A stretch of DNA of 46,150 bases, taken from an uncultured Piscirickettsiaceae bacterium. Lineage in GTDB: Bacteria; Pseudomonadota; Gammaproteobacteria; Methylococcales; Cycloclasticaceae. Both the position numbers and the translations under genes were made by a program. Shown here piece by piece: positions 35,838-44,962 of the stretch. Position 1 is the stretch's first letter; each line of letters begins with the position of its first letter. The DNA lies in assembly GCA_913061075.1 (NCBI GenBank), contig CAJXSK010000012.1, positions 1 to 46,150 of the forward strand, written 5' to 3'. The notes under the pieces were generated by a model. The model ran no database searches and was not told where the DNA came from. It saw only the letters and a program-made list of their open reading frames with translations.

Positions 35838-37838
35838 TTATCCACCTAGCATCACCCTATCTTTCCATTTATGTATTTCGTCACGCGTACGCGCCGCATC
35901 TTCAAATTCAAGATTCCGCGAATGCTGGTACATTTTCGCCTCTAACTCATCAATTTTCTTGGCTATTTGTGAAGGCGTTAACGTGTTGTATTCCGCCTTA
36001 TCTTCGGCCACTTGTTTTAGGTTATCTTTTCTGTAACGTTTAGACCCTTCCATGACATCCGTTACTTTTTTTATAATACCTATCGGTGTAATACCGTGTT
36101 TTTTATTGTGCTCTTGTTGTTTTTCTCGTCGCCGTTCGGTTTCATCCATAGCGCGTTGCATTGAGCCAGTAACCTTATCGGCATATAGGATTGCCCTGCC
36201 ATTTACATTTCTTGCTGCACGGCCAATGGTCTGAATCATCGACACGTCTGAACGTAAAAAACCTTCTTTGTCAGCATCCAAAATAGCCACTAAAGAGACC
36301 TCCGGTATATCAAGCCCTTCTCTCAATAAGTTAATGCCAATCAGCACATCAAAAACACCTAAACGTAAGTCCCGAATAATTTCAACCCGTTCAACAGTAT
36401 CAATATCTGAATGTAAGTATCTTACTTTTACATCTTGCTCCATCATGTAGTCAGTCAAATCTTCAGACATTCTTTTTGTGAGCGTGGTCACCAACACTCT
36501 TTCATGTAACGCGACTCTTTTGTTGATTTCTGATAATAAATCATCTACTTGTGTGGTTGCCGGCCTGACCTCAATAATCGGGTCTAGCAAACCAGTCGGC
36601 CTCACTACTTGCTCAACTATCGAGCTCGCACGCTTCGCTTCATATTTGCTGGGTGTAGCCGACACAAAAATGGTTTGCGGTGCACGCGCTTCAAAATCTT
36701 CAAATTTCAACGGACGATTATCTAATGCCGACGGCAATCTAAAGCCATATTCCACTAGCGTCTCTTTGCGTGAACGGTCACCTTTGTACATTGCACCTAA
36801 TTGCGGCACAGTAACGTGGGACTCGTCTATGAATAGCAACGCATCATCGGGCAAGTAATCAAATAAGGTTGGTGGTGGCTCGCCTGGCTTTCTTCCCGAC
36901 AGGTACCTAGAATAATTTTCGATACCAGAGCAATAACCAATTTCTCGCATCATTTCTATATCGAACTTAGTACGCTCTTCTAAGCGTTGCGCTTCTACCA
37001 ATTTATTTAACGAACGAAGCTGCTCCAACCGCACCGCCAATTCAGATTTTATTTTTTCGATAGACGCTAAAATTGTCTCGCGGGGCGTCACATAGTGCGA
37101 CACAGGAAAAATAGTGTACCGAGGAATTCTTCTGAGCACTTCTCCCGTTAATGGGTCGAATAATGACAAACGTTCTATTTCATCATCAAACAACTCAACT
37201 CTAAGCGCTTCTTGGTCTGACTCAGCTGGAAATATATCAATAACATCACCTCGCACTCGGTACGACGCTCGGTGTAATTCAATATCGTTTCGCTTGTACT
37301 GCATTTCGGTCAATTGACGAACAATATCACGTTGCCCCACCCGCTCGCCACGGGACAAATGCAAAATCATACTAAAATACAACTCAGGGTCGCCCAAGCC
37401 ATAAATACACGACACCGTAGCAACAATAACGGCATCCTTACGCTCCATTAGCGCTTTTGTAGCGGACAGGCGCATTTGTTGGATATGCTCGTTGAGCGAT
37501 GCATCTTTATCTATAAAGGTATCAGACGCTGGCACATACGCTTCTGGCTGATAGTAATCGTAATACGACACGAAGTATTCAACCGCATTGTCTGGGAAAA
37601 ACTCTTTTAACTCACCATACAGTTGCGCCGCCAAGGTTTTATTATGCACGAGCACCAAGGACGGGCGCTGTGTTTCAGCAATAACATGCACCATCGTAAA
37701 TGTTTTACCAGAACCTGTAACACCCAGTAATGTCTGATGCGACTCACCATTCTCGATGCCCTCAACCAAGCTTTTTATCGCTTTTGGCTGGTCACCAGCT
37801 GGTTCAAAAGGGGAATCAATCTGAAATATTTTATCCAT
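35838..37838 (-). CDS. uvrB: Excinuclease ABC subunit B
   Basis: A 666-residue helicase-like protein with the Walker A motif GVTGSGKTF, the UvrB beta-hairpin ([12 protein letters not shown]), DESH box, helicase motifs V-VI ([21 protein letters not shown]) and the C-terminal UvrC-binding UVR motif ([20 protein letters not shown]). It receives damaged DNA from UvrA and recruits UvrC in nucleotide excision repair. No LexA-type box is evident in the 75-bp gap upstream. Confidence 0.98.
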   Translation of the reverse strand: MDKIFQIDSPFEPAGDQPKAIKSLVEGIENGESHQTLLGVTGSGKTFTMVHVIAETQRPSLVLVHNKTLAAQLYGELKEFFPDNAVEYFVSYYDYYQPEAYVPASDTFIDKDASLNEHIQQMRLSATKALMERKDAVIVATVSCIYGLGDPELYFSMILHLSRGERVGQRDIVRQLTEMQYKRNDIELHRASYRVRGDVIDIFPAESDQEALRVELFDDEIERLSLFDPLTGEVLRRIPRYTIFPVSHYVTPRETILASIEKIKSELAVRLEQLRSLNKLVEAQRLEERTKFDIEMMREIGYCSGIENYSRYLSGRKPGEPPPTLFDYLPDDALLFIDESHVTVPQLGAMYKGDRSRKETLVEYGFRLPSALDNRPLKFEDFEARAPQTIFVSATPSKYEAKRASSIVEQVVRPTGLLDPIIEVRPATTQVDDLLSEINKRVALHERVLVTTLTKRMSEDLTDYMMEQDVKVRYLHSDIDTVERVEIIRDLRLGVFDVLIGINLLREGLDIPEVSLVAILDADKEGFLRSDVSMIQTIGRAARNVNGRAILYADKVTGSMQRAMDETERRREKQQEHNKKHGITPIGIIKKVTDVMEGSKRYRKDNLKQVAEDKAEYNTLTPSQIAKKIDELEAKMYQHSRNLEFEDAARTRDEIHKWKDRVMLGG

Positions 37839-37913
37839 AGGGATTTTGCATGAGCGCGGCTTAACGTAGAATAGGCGTTGATTAAACCCTAATTTTATTC
37901 CAATACATCATTC

Positions 37914-39101
37914 ATGAACATTAAACTTTCAAAACGCGTACAAAGTATTAAGCCATCACCAACACTTGCCGTTACTTCTAGAGCTGCCGCATTACGCGCA
38001 GCAGGACAAGACATTATAGGCCTTGGCGCAGGCGAGCCAGACTTCGACACACCCGAACACATCAAACAAGCCGCTAGAGATGCTATTAACACCGGCAAAA
38101 CAAAATACACCGCTGTAGATGGCACTGTTGAGTTGAAAACAGCCATTGTGAACAAGCTTAAAAACGATAACGGCCTGTCTTACGAGCTAGACCAGGTGCT
38201 CGTGTCTTGTGGTGGCAAACAAAGCTTCTTCAACCTTGCGCAAGCGTTTCTTGATGATGGCGATGAAGTAATTATTCCAGCACCTTATTGGGTTTCATAC
38301 CCTGATATGTGTTTATTAGCTGAAGGCGTTCCAGTAATTGTACCTGCTGGGCAAGAACAAGATTTCAAAATGACACCTGCTCAACTTGAAGCAGCTATCA
38401 CGCCTAAAACGAAACTATTAGTCATCAATAGTCCGTCTAACCCAAGCGGTAAAGCGTATACACATACTGAACTTGCTGCATTGGGTGCGGTTCTAAAAAA
38501 TCACCCAAATATTCTGATAGCTACAGATGATATGTATGAGCACATTTTGTGGTGCGACGAACCGTTTAGCAACATCGTGATGGCTTGTCCAGAACTCTAC
38601 GACCAAACTATCGTTCTAAATGGCGTATCTAAGGCCTATTCAATGACGGGCTGGCGCATTGGATATGCTGCAGGGCCTGCCGATTTGATTAAAGCAATGA
38701 AGAAAATTCAATCGCAAAGCACATCAAACCCTACGTCTATTTCTCAATACGCGGCACAAGCTGCGCTGGAAGGCGACCAATCATGTATTGATGACATGTT
38801 AGTGTCGTTTAAAGAACGTCATGACTTCGTATTGGAAAAACTAAATGCGATGCAAGACGTTAGCTGTATCGCGTCCGACGGTACGTTCTATTGCTTCCCA
38901 GACTTTAATGCCGTACTTAACCGCATGGACAATATAAACAACGACGTCGATTTGGCAGAATATATTCTTGAAAAATCTGGTGTAGCACTTGTGCCGGGCT
39001 CCGCTTTTGGCCTTAATGGCCACATGCGCATCTCAATTGCGACCAGCATGGAAAACTTGGTGAATGCGATGGACCGTATTGCCACATTACTTAAAAACTA
39101 A
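37914..39101 (+). CDS. Aspartate aminotransferase (class I, subgroup Ib type)
   Basis: A 395-residue PLP enzyme with the N-terminal SKRVQSIKPSPTLAV, substrate segment GAGEPDFDTPEHIK, NSPSNPSGK and the PLP-binding Lys in NGVSKAYSMTGWRIGY. The pattern is that of the bacterial/archaeal aspartate transaminases (Thermus type) that interconvert aspartate and oxaloacetate, some also acting on prephenate. It is divergent from uvrB and followed by tRNA-Asn with its own promoter. Confidence 0.92.
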   Translation: MNIKLSKRVQSIKPSPTLAVTSRAAALRAAGQDIIGLGAGEPDFDTPEHIKQAARDAINTGKTKYTAVDGTVELKTAIVNKLKNDNGLSYELDQVLVSCGGKQSFFNLAQAFLDDGDEVIIPAPYWVSYPDMCLLAEGVPVIVPAGQEQDFKMTPAQLEAAITPKTKLLVINSPSNPSGKAYTHTELAALGAVLKNHPNILIATDDMYEHILWCDEPFSNIVMACPELYDQTIVLNGVSKAYSMTGWRIGYAAGPADLIKAMKKIQSQSTSNPTSISQYAAQAALEGDQSCIDDMLVSFKERHDFVLEKLNAMQDVSCIASDGTFYCFPDFNAVLNRMDNINNDVDLAEYILEKSGVALVPGSAFGLNGHMRISIATSMENLVNAMDRIATLLKN

Positions 39102-39125
39102 TTAGGCCTTATAAGCAATTTTCTA

Positions 39126-39154
39126 TTGACCAAAACAAGTGCGTTTCGTAAGAT
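39126..39154 (+). promoter_or_regulatory. Promoter of tRNA-Asn
   Basis: TTGACC (39126-39131) and TAAGAT (39149-39154) with an exact 17-bp spacer and a G+C-rich discriminator (ACGCGACC), 17 bp before the tRNA. Confidence 0.75.
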
Positions 39155-39170
39155 ACGCGACCTGAACAAT

Positions 39171-39246
39171 TCCTCTGTAGCTCAGTTGGTAGAGCAAATG
39201 ACTGTTAATCATTGGGTCACTGGTTCGAGTCCAGTCGGAGGAGCCA
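39171..39246 (+). tRNA. tRNA-Asn(GTT)
   Basis: A 76-nt cloverleaf: acceptor TCCTCTG with CGGAGGA, D arm, anticodon arm with loop CTGTTAA (anticodon GTT), T arm CTGG-TTCGAGT-CCAG and encoded CCA. The type I restriction-modification locus begins about 100 bp past its 3' end. Confidence 0.97.
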
Positions 39247-39251
39247 AATAT

Positions 39252-39290
39252 AAAAAAGCCCTAGCATCGGGAGATGCTAGGGCTTTTTTA
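39252..39290 (+). terminator. Intrinsic terminator after tRNA-Asn
   Basis: A perfect stem of 17 bp including flanking A/T pairs (39252-39268 with 39273-39289), G+C-rich core GCCCTAGCATC, a 4-base loop GGGA and a final run of six T. The symmetric A and T runs would also let it act on transcripts from hsdR. Confidence 0.9.
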
Positions 39291-39342
39291 TTGGGTTAGG
39301 AATAAGTTATAGCTTAATGTAGCGCTAGTTAGATGGCACCCA

Positions 39343-42300
39343 TCATGGAACAGTCCAGCTTTCACTCAACGCTTCCGCTTGTTTCAAACATAGCTCTATC
39401 GCTTCATCAGCTTTATCGGGCGGGTATTTCCAACGCCTAAGCGCTCGACGTACCAAATTACGTAACTTAGCTCTGACACTCTCACGCACTTGCCAATCCA
39501 CGGTCGTACTCTTACGTAACTGCTCTGTCACAAATTTAGCCAGTTCCCGTAAGTTGTTGTCGCCTAGCTCTTTAACGGCGGATTCGTTTTGAATGAGTGC
39601 TCTATAGAAGGCTATTTCATCAGAACTGAGGCCTGATTTCTCTGCCATTTCGGCATCAGCGGCCATGTCTTTGGCCATCTTAATCAGCTCTTCGATGACC
39701 TGTGCGGTTTCGATAGCGCGGTTATGGTATTTGCGCAGGGTTTCCATAATGCGGTCAGAGTATTTTTTTTCAGACACCACATCGGTTTTCATGCGCGCTT
39801 TCACTTCATCACGCAATAAACGCTCTAACAGATCGACTGCCAAGTTCTTCTCTTTCATATTGGCGACGTCTTCTAAAAACTCCGGCGATAGCAAACCAAC
39901 ATTGGGTTTATCTAAACCGACTAATTCAAAAATATCATCCACACCCTCAGAAATAATGGCGTTATCGATAATTTGCTTCAGGGCGGAGTTCTTTTCTTCA
40001 TCGGTACGGCGTTTATCGATGGTGGTGAATTTGCTAATGGCGTTTTTCACTGCACCAAAGAAGGCGATTTCTTTTGAGTAGGCTTGCGCCTCATCGAGTG
40101 TGCCGCATAGGGTAAACGCAGAGCGGACATTGGCCATAATATCCAGAAAGCGTTTTTTGCCATCCAGCTCGCCATTGCCTGGGTTCGGCAGGCTGAGGAT
40201 GTGATTCATCACCCTAGGCAGTAATTGCAGTGCATTGGCCTCAAATTGGCTGTAATCACAGCCGTGCATCATGGCGTGCAGCTTATCGATATTTTCAAGC
40301 AGTACCGCAAAGGCCTCGCGGGTGTCGTGCGTTGGCTGGCCTTTACCGTTGGAGTTGGTATAGGTTTTAAGTGCCGCTTTTAGCTCGTTGGCGATGCCGA
40401 TGTAATCCACCACTAAGCCGCCGGGCTTATCTTTAAAGACACGGTTAACGCGGGCAATGGCCTGCATTAGATTGTGGCCCTTCATGGGTTTGTCGATATA
40501 CATGGTGTGACAGTTCGGCGCATCAAAGCCGGTGAGCCACATATCGCGCACTATCACTAATTGCAGCGGGTCGTTCACGTCTTTAAAACGTTTTTCAAAC
40601 AGCTTTTTGGTGTCTTTGTTATGGATATGCGGTTGCAGCTTCGCTTTATCTGAAGCCGAGCCTGTCATCACAATTTTGATCGCGCCTTTACTGGTGTCCG
40701 ACTCATGCCATTCGGGTTTGATGGCCACAATGGCGTTGTACATGTCCACGCAAATTTCACGGCTCATACACACAATCATGCCTTTGCCGGGCATGGTGGC
40801 GATGCGGCTTTCAAAGTGGGTGACTAAGTCTTTACCCACTTGCTGCATGCGCGGTTCGCTGCCCACCAGTTTTTCTAACGCGGCCCATTTTGATTTAGTG
40901 CTTTCACGGGCGGCGATGTCTTCTTCGTCTTCAATCACCTCGTCCACATCATCGTTTAAGGCTTCAATATCGGCGGCATTAATATCCAGCTTGGCCAAGC
41001 GCGATTCGTAATAGATAGGCACGGTAGCGCCATCATCCACCGCATCTTGAATGTCATAGATGGAGACATAATCACCAAACACCGCACGAGTATCTTTATC
41101 GGCCAAATCTATCGGTGTACCGGTAAAGCCAATAAAAGAAGCTTCGGGCAAAGCATCACGTAGATGTTTGGAATAACCGAAGGTGTACTTACCGGTTTTG
41201 GTATTGAGCTTGGCTTTGTCGCCGTATTGACTGCGGTGAGCTTCATCACTCACCACCACAATATTGTGGCGGGCGCTTAATACCGGGTGAGCCGTTTCAT
41301 CCCCTAAAAGAGAGAACTTCTGCACCGTGGTAAAAATAATACCGCCCGATTGGCGCGCCGCCAATATCTCGCGTAGATCATCTCTATCGCCGGCCTGCAC
41401 AGGGGTTTGCTTTAAGGTGTCTGCCGCCATGGCAAAGGTGTTGTAAAGCTGGCCATCTAAATCATTACGGTCGGTGACGACCACAATAGTGGGATTGTTC
41501 ATTTCAGGCTGCGCCAATAACTTACCGGCATAACACACCATCGAGATCGACTTACCCGACCCTTGGGTGTGCCATACCACCCCGGCCTTACCGGAGCCAG
41601 GTATAACCTTATCGCCATAGTTCGCGCGTGGCTCGGCAATGCTTTCCGGGCGTGACGCCGCTATCACCGTCGCCCGTACCGCCTCACGCACGGCATGAAA
41701 TTGATGGTAACCGGCGATTTTTTTAATCGTCACATCACCGTGCTCGTTACCCGCCGCAGGCGCTTCAAACAACACAAAATGGCGAATGTAATCTAACAAC
41801 AGTTCGGGTTTAAAAAAGCCTTTTACCAGGGTTTCTAAAAAGTATTCAAACAGCGGTTTGTCGTGTTCATTGCTCACGGTGCGCCAGGGCATAAAGCGCT
41901 CTTTATTCGCCGTTAGCGAACCGACCCGCGCATTTAAGCCGTCACTCACCACCAGGGCTGCGTTAAACATAAACAGATCGGGAATTTCATCTTTATAGGT
42001 TTGCAACTGCTGATAGGCCGACCAAATATCGGCGTTATTATCGGCGGGGTTTTTTAGCTCCAATACCGCCAGCGGTAAACCATTAATAAAGACAATCACA
42101 TCCGGGCGGCGGTTGCCTTTGCTACCGGTAATGGTGAATTGGTTCACCACTAAAAATTGGTTATTGCTGACCTTTGAAAAATCCACCAACTGCACATAAT
42201 CGGTTTTTTCTTTACCGGTGCGGTCTTTAAACTCAACCTTTACCCCTTCCAACAACAAGCGATGAAAAGCTTTGTTGTTGATAATCAGGATTGGTGTTTC

Positions 42301-42531
42301 AGGTGTGGCGATCTGCAAAACCACTTGCTCTAAAGTGGCCTCGGGAATATGGGGGTTGATCTGTTTTAGGCTGCCAAGCAAACGGCCATGCAGAATGACT
42401 TGGCGGTAGTCGCTGCGTTCGGGGTTGTCGCTATCAGGGGCGATGTCGTAGCCGCAGATAGTGTCATAACCGATAGATTGAAACCATTCGAGGCAGAGTT
42501 GTTCTAGTTGGTCTTCGGTGATCATATGCAT
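39343..42531 (-). CDS. hsdR: Type I restriction enzyme, R subunit
   Basis: A 1062-residue motor/nuclease subunit. The N-terminal nuclease domain has the PD-(D/E)xK residues in GNRRPDVIVFINGLPLAVLELK (read in parts, about residues 135-157). The helicase has Walker A HTQGSGKSISM, the SDEAHRSQYG box, GFTGTPI and QAIARVNR. A helical C-terminal domain binds the methylase core. With HsdM and HsdS it translocates DNA from unmethylated sites and cuts at a distance. It is the last gene of the minus-strand order hsdM-hsdS-accessory-hsdR, 50 bp after the accessory gene. The frame appears intact. Confidence 0.95.
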   Translation of the reverse strand: MHMITEDQLEQLCLEWFQSIGYDTICGYDIAPDSDNPERSDYRQVILHGRLLGSLKQINPHIPEATLEQVVLQIATPETPILIINNKAFHRLLLEGVKVEFKDRTGKEKTDYVQLVDFSKVSNNQFLVVNQFTITGSKGNRRPDVIVFINGLPLAVLELKNPADNNADIWSAYQQLQTYKDEIPDLFMFNAALVVSDGLNARVGSLTANKERFMPWRTVSNEHDKPLFEYFLETLVKGFFKPELLLDYIRHFVLFEAPAAGNEHGDVTIKKIAGYHQFHAVREAVRATVIAASRPESIAEPRANYGDKVIPGSGKAGVVWHTQGSGKSISMVCYAGKLLAQPEMNNPTIVVVTDRNDLDGQLYNTFAMAADTLKQTPVQAGDRDDLREILAARQSGGIIFTTVQKFSLLGDETAHPVLSARHNIVVVSDEAHRSQYGDKAKLNTKTGKYTFGYSKHLRDALPEASFIGFTGTPIDLADKDTRAVFGDYVSIYDIQDAVDDGATVPIYYESRLAKLDINAADIEALNDDVDEVIEDEEDIAARESTKSKWAALEKLVGSEPRMQQVGKDLVTHFESRIATMPGKGMIVCMSREICVDMYNAIVAIKPEWHESDTSKGAIKIVMTGSASDKAKLQPHIHNKDTKKLFEKRFKDVNDPLQLVIVRDMWLTGFDAPNCHTMYIDKPMKGHNLMQAIARVNRVFKDKPGGLVVDYIGIANELKAALKTYTNSNGKGQPTHDTREAFAVLLENIDKLHAMMHGCDYSQFEANALQLLPRVMNHILSLPNPGNGELDGKKRFLDIMANVRSAFTLCGTLDEAQAYSKEIAFFGAVKNAISKFTTIDKRRTDEEKNSALKQIIDNAIISEGVDDIFELVGLDKPNVGLLSPEFLEDVANMKEKNLAVDLLERLLRDEVKARMKTDVVSEKKYSDRIMETLRKYHNRAIETAQVIEELIKMAKDMAADAEMAEKSGLSSDEIAFYRALIQNESAVKELGDNNLRELAKFVTEQLRKSTTVDWQVRESVRAKLRNLVRRALRRWKYPPDKADEAIELCLKQAEALSESWTVP

Positions 42532-42581
42532 CCCGATCTGGTTTAATTCATTGTAATTTATTGTTCAGGAATGATTCGTTC

Positions 42582-43511
42582 CTAATTATGTTTATTCCAG
42601 GCGGTTTTGATCATTTTCCCAGTCTGGTGATAGATGCCGACCTGTTCGATATAATCGTGAAAATCACTGTTTTCGGCCACAATTCGATTGGCCGACTCCC
42701 AATCAATATCTGGTTTCTCTTTGGCAGGTATTAAAATTTGGCTATTGAATAGGTCTTCTACATCCAGCAATAAAACACCAATGCCGTGTAACGCGCATAG
42801 CATTTGCAGTTCCCGTTCTACGCCGTCGTGTAATTCGGTGGCGACCAGATAACCCAAGTTAGCCCAACTGGAGTTTGATACCGCCTGAAAAAAGCATTTG
42901 CGCACATTGCCGCGAGTGAGTGCTTTTTTCACCTCAAACGACCACAATTTAACGGCCCGATGGTTACCGTGACGCACGCAGGTTCGTACAGCCTCGTCCC
43001 AGGATTGGTCCAAAGGTTCCATCGCTACTACGTCCGGATGCAACCAGTGGTTCGCGCCGCTGCCTTTATTGTTGCTGGATTTTCGCTCATCAATACGACG
43101 GCTAAATAGACCTAAATCAGCTTTGCAATAATCCATCAACAAGGGGTAAAGGGCTTGTTCGTTTAAAGCCTGCTGGCCTGTGGTTATCTCGACATCAGCA
43201 TCAGCGTCTTCCACCTCATCACCGGCTTGCTCCACATCAGGCTCTCCCCAGTAATATAAACGCGGGCGAGGCTTGTCACGCGTTTGAATATTAGGACACT
43301 TGGTTTTGGCTTGAGCCGTTCGCTCGCCGCCTATTTCGGCCGCCAGTTGCTTGACCAGACCAGCCTTACTCGAATAACGTGGGTTCTTGCTTTTTTCTGC
43401 AATCTCAGCTGGATAACGCTTTAAAAAAAGTTGCGCCAGTTCTTTTGCGGTGAACTTCTGCTCGGGAAACGCACGCAAGGTTTCAATAATCATCTCAACG
43501 CGGCTGGTCAT
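42582..43511 (-). CDS. HARE-HTH protein with a nuclease-like C-terminal domain (COG2958/HrgA-like)
   Basis: A 309-residue protein. The N-terminal 90 residues look like the HARE/HB1 winged-helix domain (MIIETLRAFPEQKFTAKELAQ). A charged, acidic linker follows (about 95-115). The C-terminal half has HPDVVAMEP and then WSFEVKKAL, the D plus ExK spacing of PD-(D/E)xK nucleases. It overlaps hsdS by 4 bp (ATGA) and precedes hsdR, so it is translated as part of the restriction operon. Related HrgA proteins are known next to restriction systems in Helicobacter. Its role could be accessory restriction, methyl-DNA sensing or regulation; none is shown. Confidence 0.72.
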   Translation of the reverse strand: MTSRVEMIIETLRAFPEQKFTAKELAQLFLKRYPAEIAEKSKNPRYSSKAGLVKQLAAEIGGERTAQAKTKCPNIQTRDKPRPRLYYWGEPDVEQAGDEVEDADADVEITTGQQALNEQALYPLLMDYCKADLGLFSRRIDERKSSNNKGSGANHWLHPDVVAMEPLDQSWDEAVRTCVRHGNHRAVKLWSFEVKKALTRGNVRKCFFQAVSNSSWANLGYLVATELHDGVERELQMLCALHGIGVLLLDVEDLFNSQILIPAKEKPDIDWESANRIVAENSDFHDYIEQVGIYHQTGKMIKTAWNKHN

Positions 43512-44962
43512 ACTGAGTGCTCCGTATGTTCAGGTATGGACGATTCGCCGGAAAGAAGTTTGGGTAACAATGAATCTCGAATTTCTTGCAACGCTATACT
43601 TTCTAATCTTTGCTCTATTTGTTTTTCTAAAAAGTTAGCCATCAAACTAAACTGGTCTAAATCGCAACTTGGAACAATGCACTTTGCTTCAGCCAAGTGG
43701 CTTCTCTTTATATGCCCCATAGTCACGGCTTTATCGGCGGCAACCTGTTGAAACGTCTCTAAATGATGCTTGGTCCAGTAGCAATAAAACCATTTTGGAT
43801 AATCAGGTGATGTGACCTTAAACAAATGCTGATTGAGCGCCGCCTTTCCACCACACCAAACATCAACTACTAAAGAGCCAGACCATGAAAACACGACGTC
43901 TCCGTTATCCACGATGCACTCAGGCTTGATATTTGGCGAAGCCTTTTCTTCTCCATCTGCGAAACCTTTTTTGAGTTGCGCGATTTTCAAAACTGGTAAA
44001 AAATTATTTTCATCTTCAGGTCTAAATTTCTGGAGAGCTAATCCATTTTGATAATGAGCAATCTCATCAAGAGCCTTTACTTCCCACCCCTTCGGAATTC
44101 CACCCAACTCCGAATCAACCAGTGCATCGGGGAATAAGGCGGCGGTGGTGAGGAGTTGTTCTTTTTGCTCTGGGCTGAGTTGATCGAGTTCGTCTAAGGC
44201 TTTGCCGCTGATGGCGGCCATGGCGGCGCGTTCGGGGTCGCCTTCGGCGATGGCGGCTGCCACCGCTTCAGGCCAGCGGCCGTCGGCAAACAAGGCTGCC
44301 TTTAGGGCTGCGCTGCGCTCGCCGTCCTGGCGTGCTTGCCTTATTTGTTTGGCGGCGATTTTGGCGCGGGTGGGTTCGAAATCGACAAACCAGCTTTTAA
44401 AGATGGCTTGGGCGATGTGTTCGAGGGTTTGATTGGTTTGGCGGTTGAGTTCGATTTTTTTGTCAATAGCTAGTAAAGCCTGACCAATTTCTTTTTGTTT
44501 GACTTTGTCTTCAACAAAGTCCACTAATAACTCTTTCACCGAATCACGAGACAATTCTGTTTGCCCAGTAGTACCCTCAGCAAAACCCTCAATTAATTGC
44601 TGTTTAGATTTAATGATGTAACCAAAGTAGACGGGGTCAATTAAATCAGCATTTGGCCTCACAATAGTCACATGAGAATCTACCGTGGCAGAGCCTGATT
44701 CACCGTAAAACTGCGCAACTCTACCTAAGGTGCCAACACCTGTTGAATTTATTAGTACATCATATTTTTCTAAAAGTTTACCTTCAGTGATCTTCCTTTT
44801 CGAAAGATCATTTAATCTTGCAGGTTCTAGGCTCACCTTAAAACCACGGATGCATTTCTGATTTAAAATTAAAATAGATCCTTCTTTTTCTACCGTATAT
44901 TTAGGAGTAATACCGCGATTTACATATACAGTTAAACTCTCAACGCTGGCACTAGCACTCAT
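43508..44962 (-). CDS. hsdS: Type I restriction enzyme, specificity subunit
   Basis: About 484 residues from the ATG at 44962, which overlaps the end of hsdM by 11 bp; a longer frame from 45019 would overlap hsdM much further and is unlikely. Two target-recognition domains (about residues 10-150 and 285-440) are joined by the conserved helical region NRQTNQTLEHIAQAIFKSW, and a second helical repeat closes the protein (IRDSLLPKLLSGE). An unusually long Ala/Glu-rich insertion follows the central helix. The two recognition domains are AT-rich and the central insertion very GC-rich, indicating exchange of domains by recombination. Confidence 0.94.
   Translation of the reverse strand: MSASASVESLTVYVNRGITPKYTVEKEGSILILNQKCIRGFKVSLEPARLNDLSKRKITEGKLLEKYDVLINSTGVGTLGRVAQFYGESGSATVDSHVTIVRPNADLIDPVYFGYIIKSKQQLIEGFAEGTTGQTELSRDSVKELLVDFVEDKVKQKEIGQALLAIDKKIELNRQTNQTLEHIAQAIFKSWFVDFEPTRAKIAAKQIRQARQDGERSAALKAALFADGRWPEAVAAAIAEGDPERAAMAAISGKALDELDQLSPEQKEQLLTTAALFPDALVDSELGGIPKGWEVKALDEIAHYQNGLALQKFRPEDENNFLPVLKIAQLKKGFADGEEKASPNIKPECIVDNGDVVFSWSGSLVVDVWCGGKAALNQHLFKVTSPDYPKWFYCYWTKHHLETFQQVAADKAVTMGHIKRSHLAEAKCIVPSCDLDQFSLMANFLEKQIEQRLESIALQEIRDSLLPKLLSGESSIPEHTEHSV

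Noticed and set aside
37839-37913. SOS (LexA) boxes in front of uvrB or dinB.
   Set aside because: No CTGT-N8-ACAG-like sequence is present in either upstream gap.
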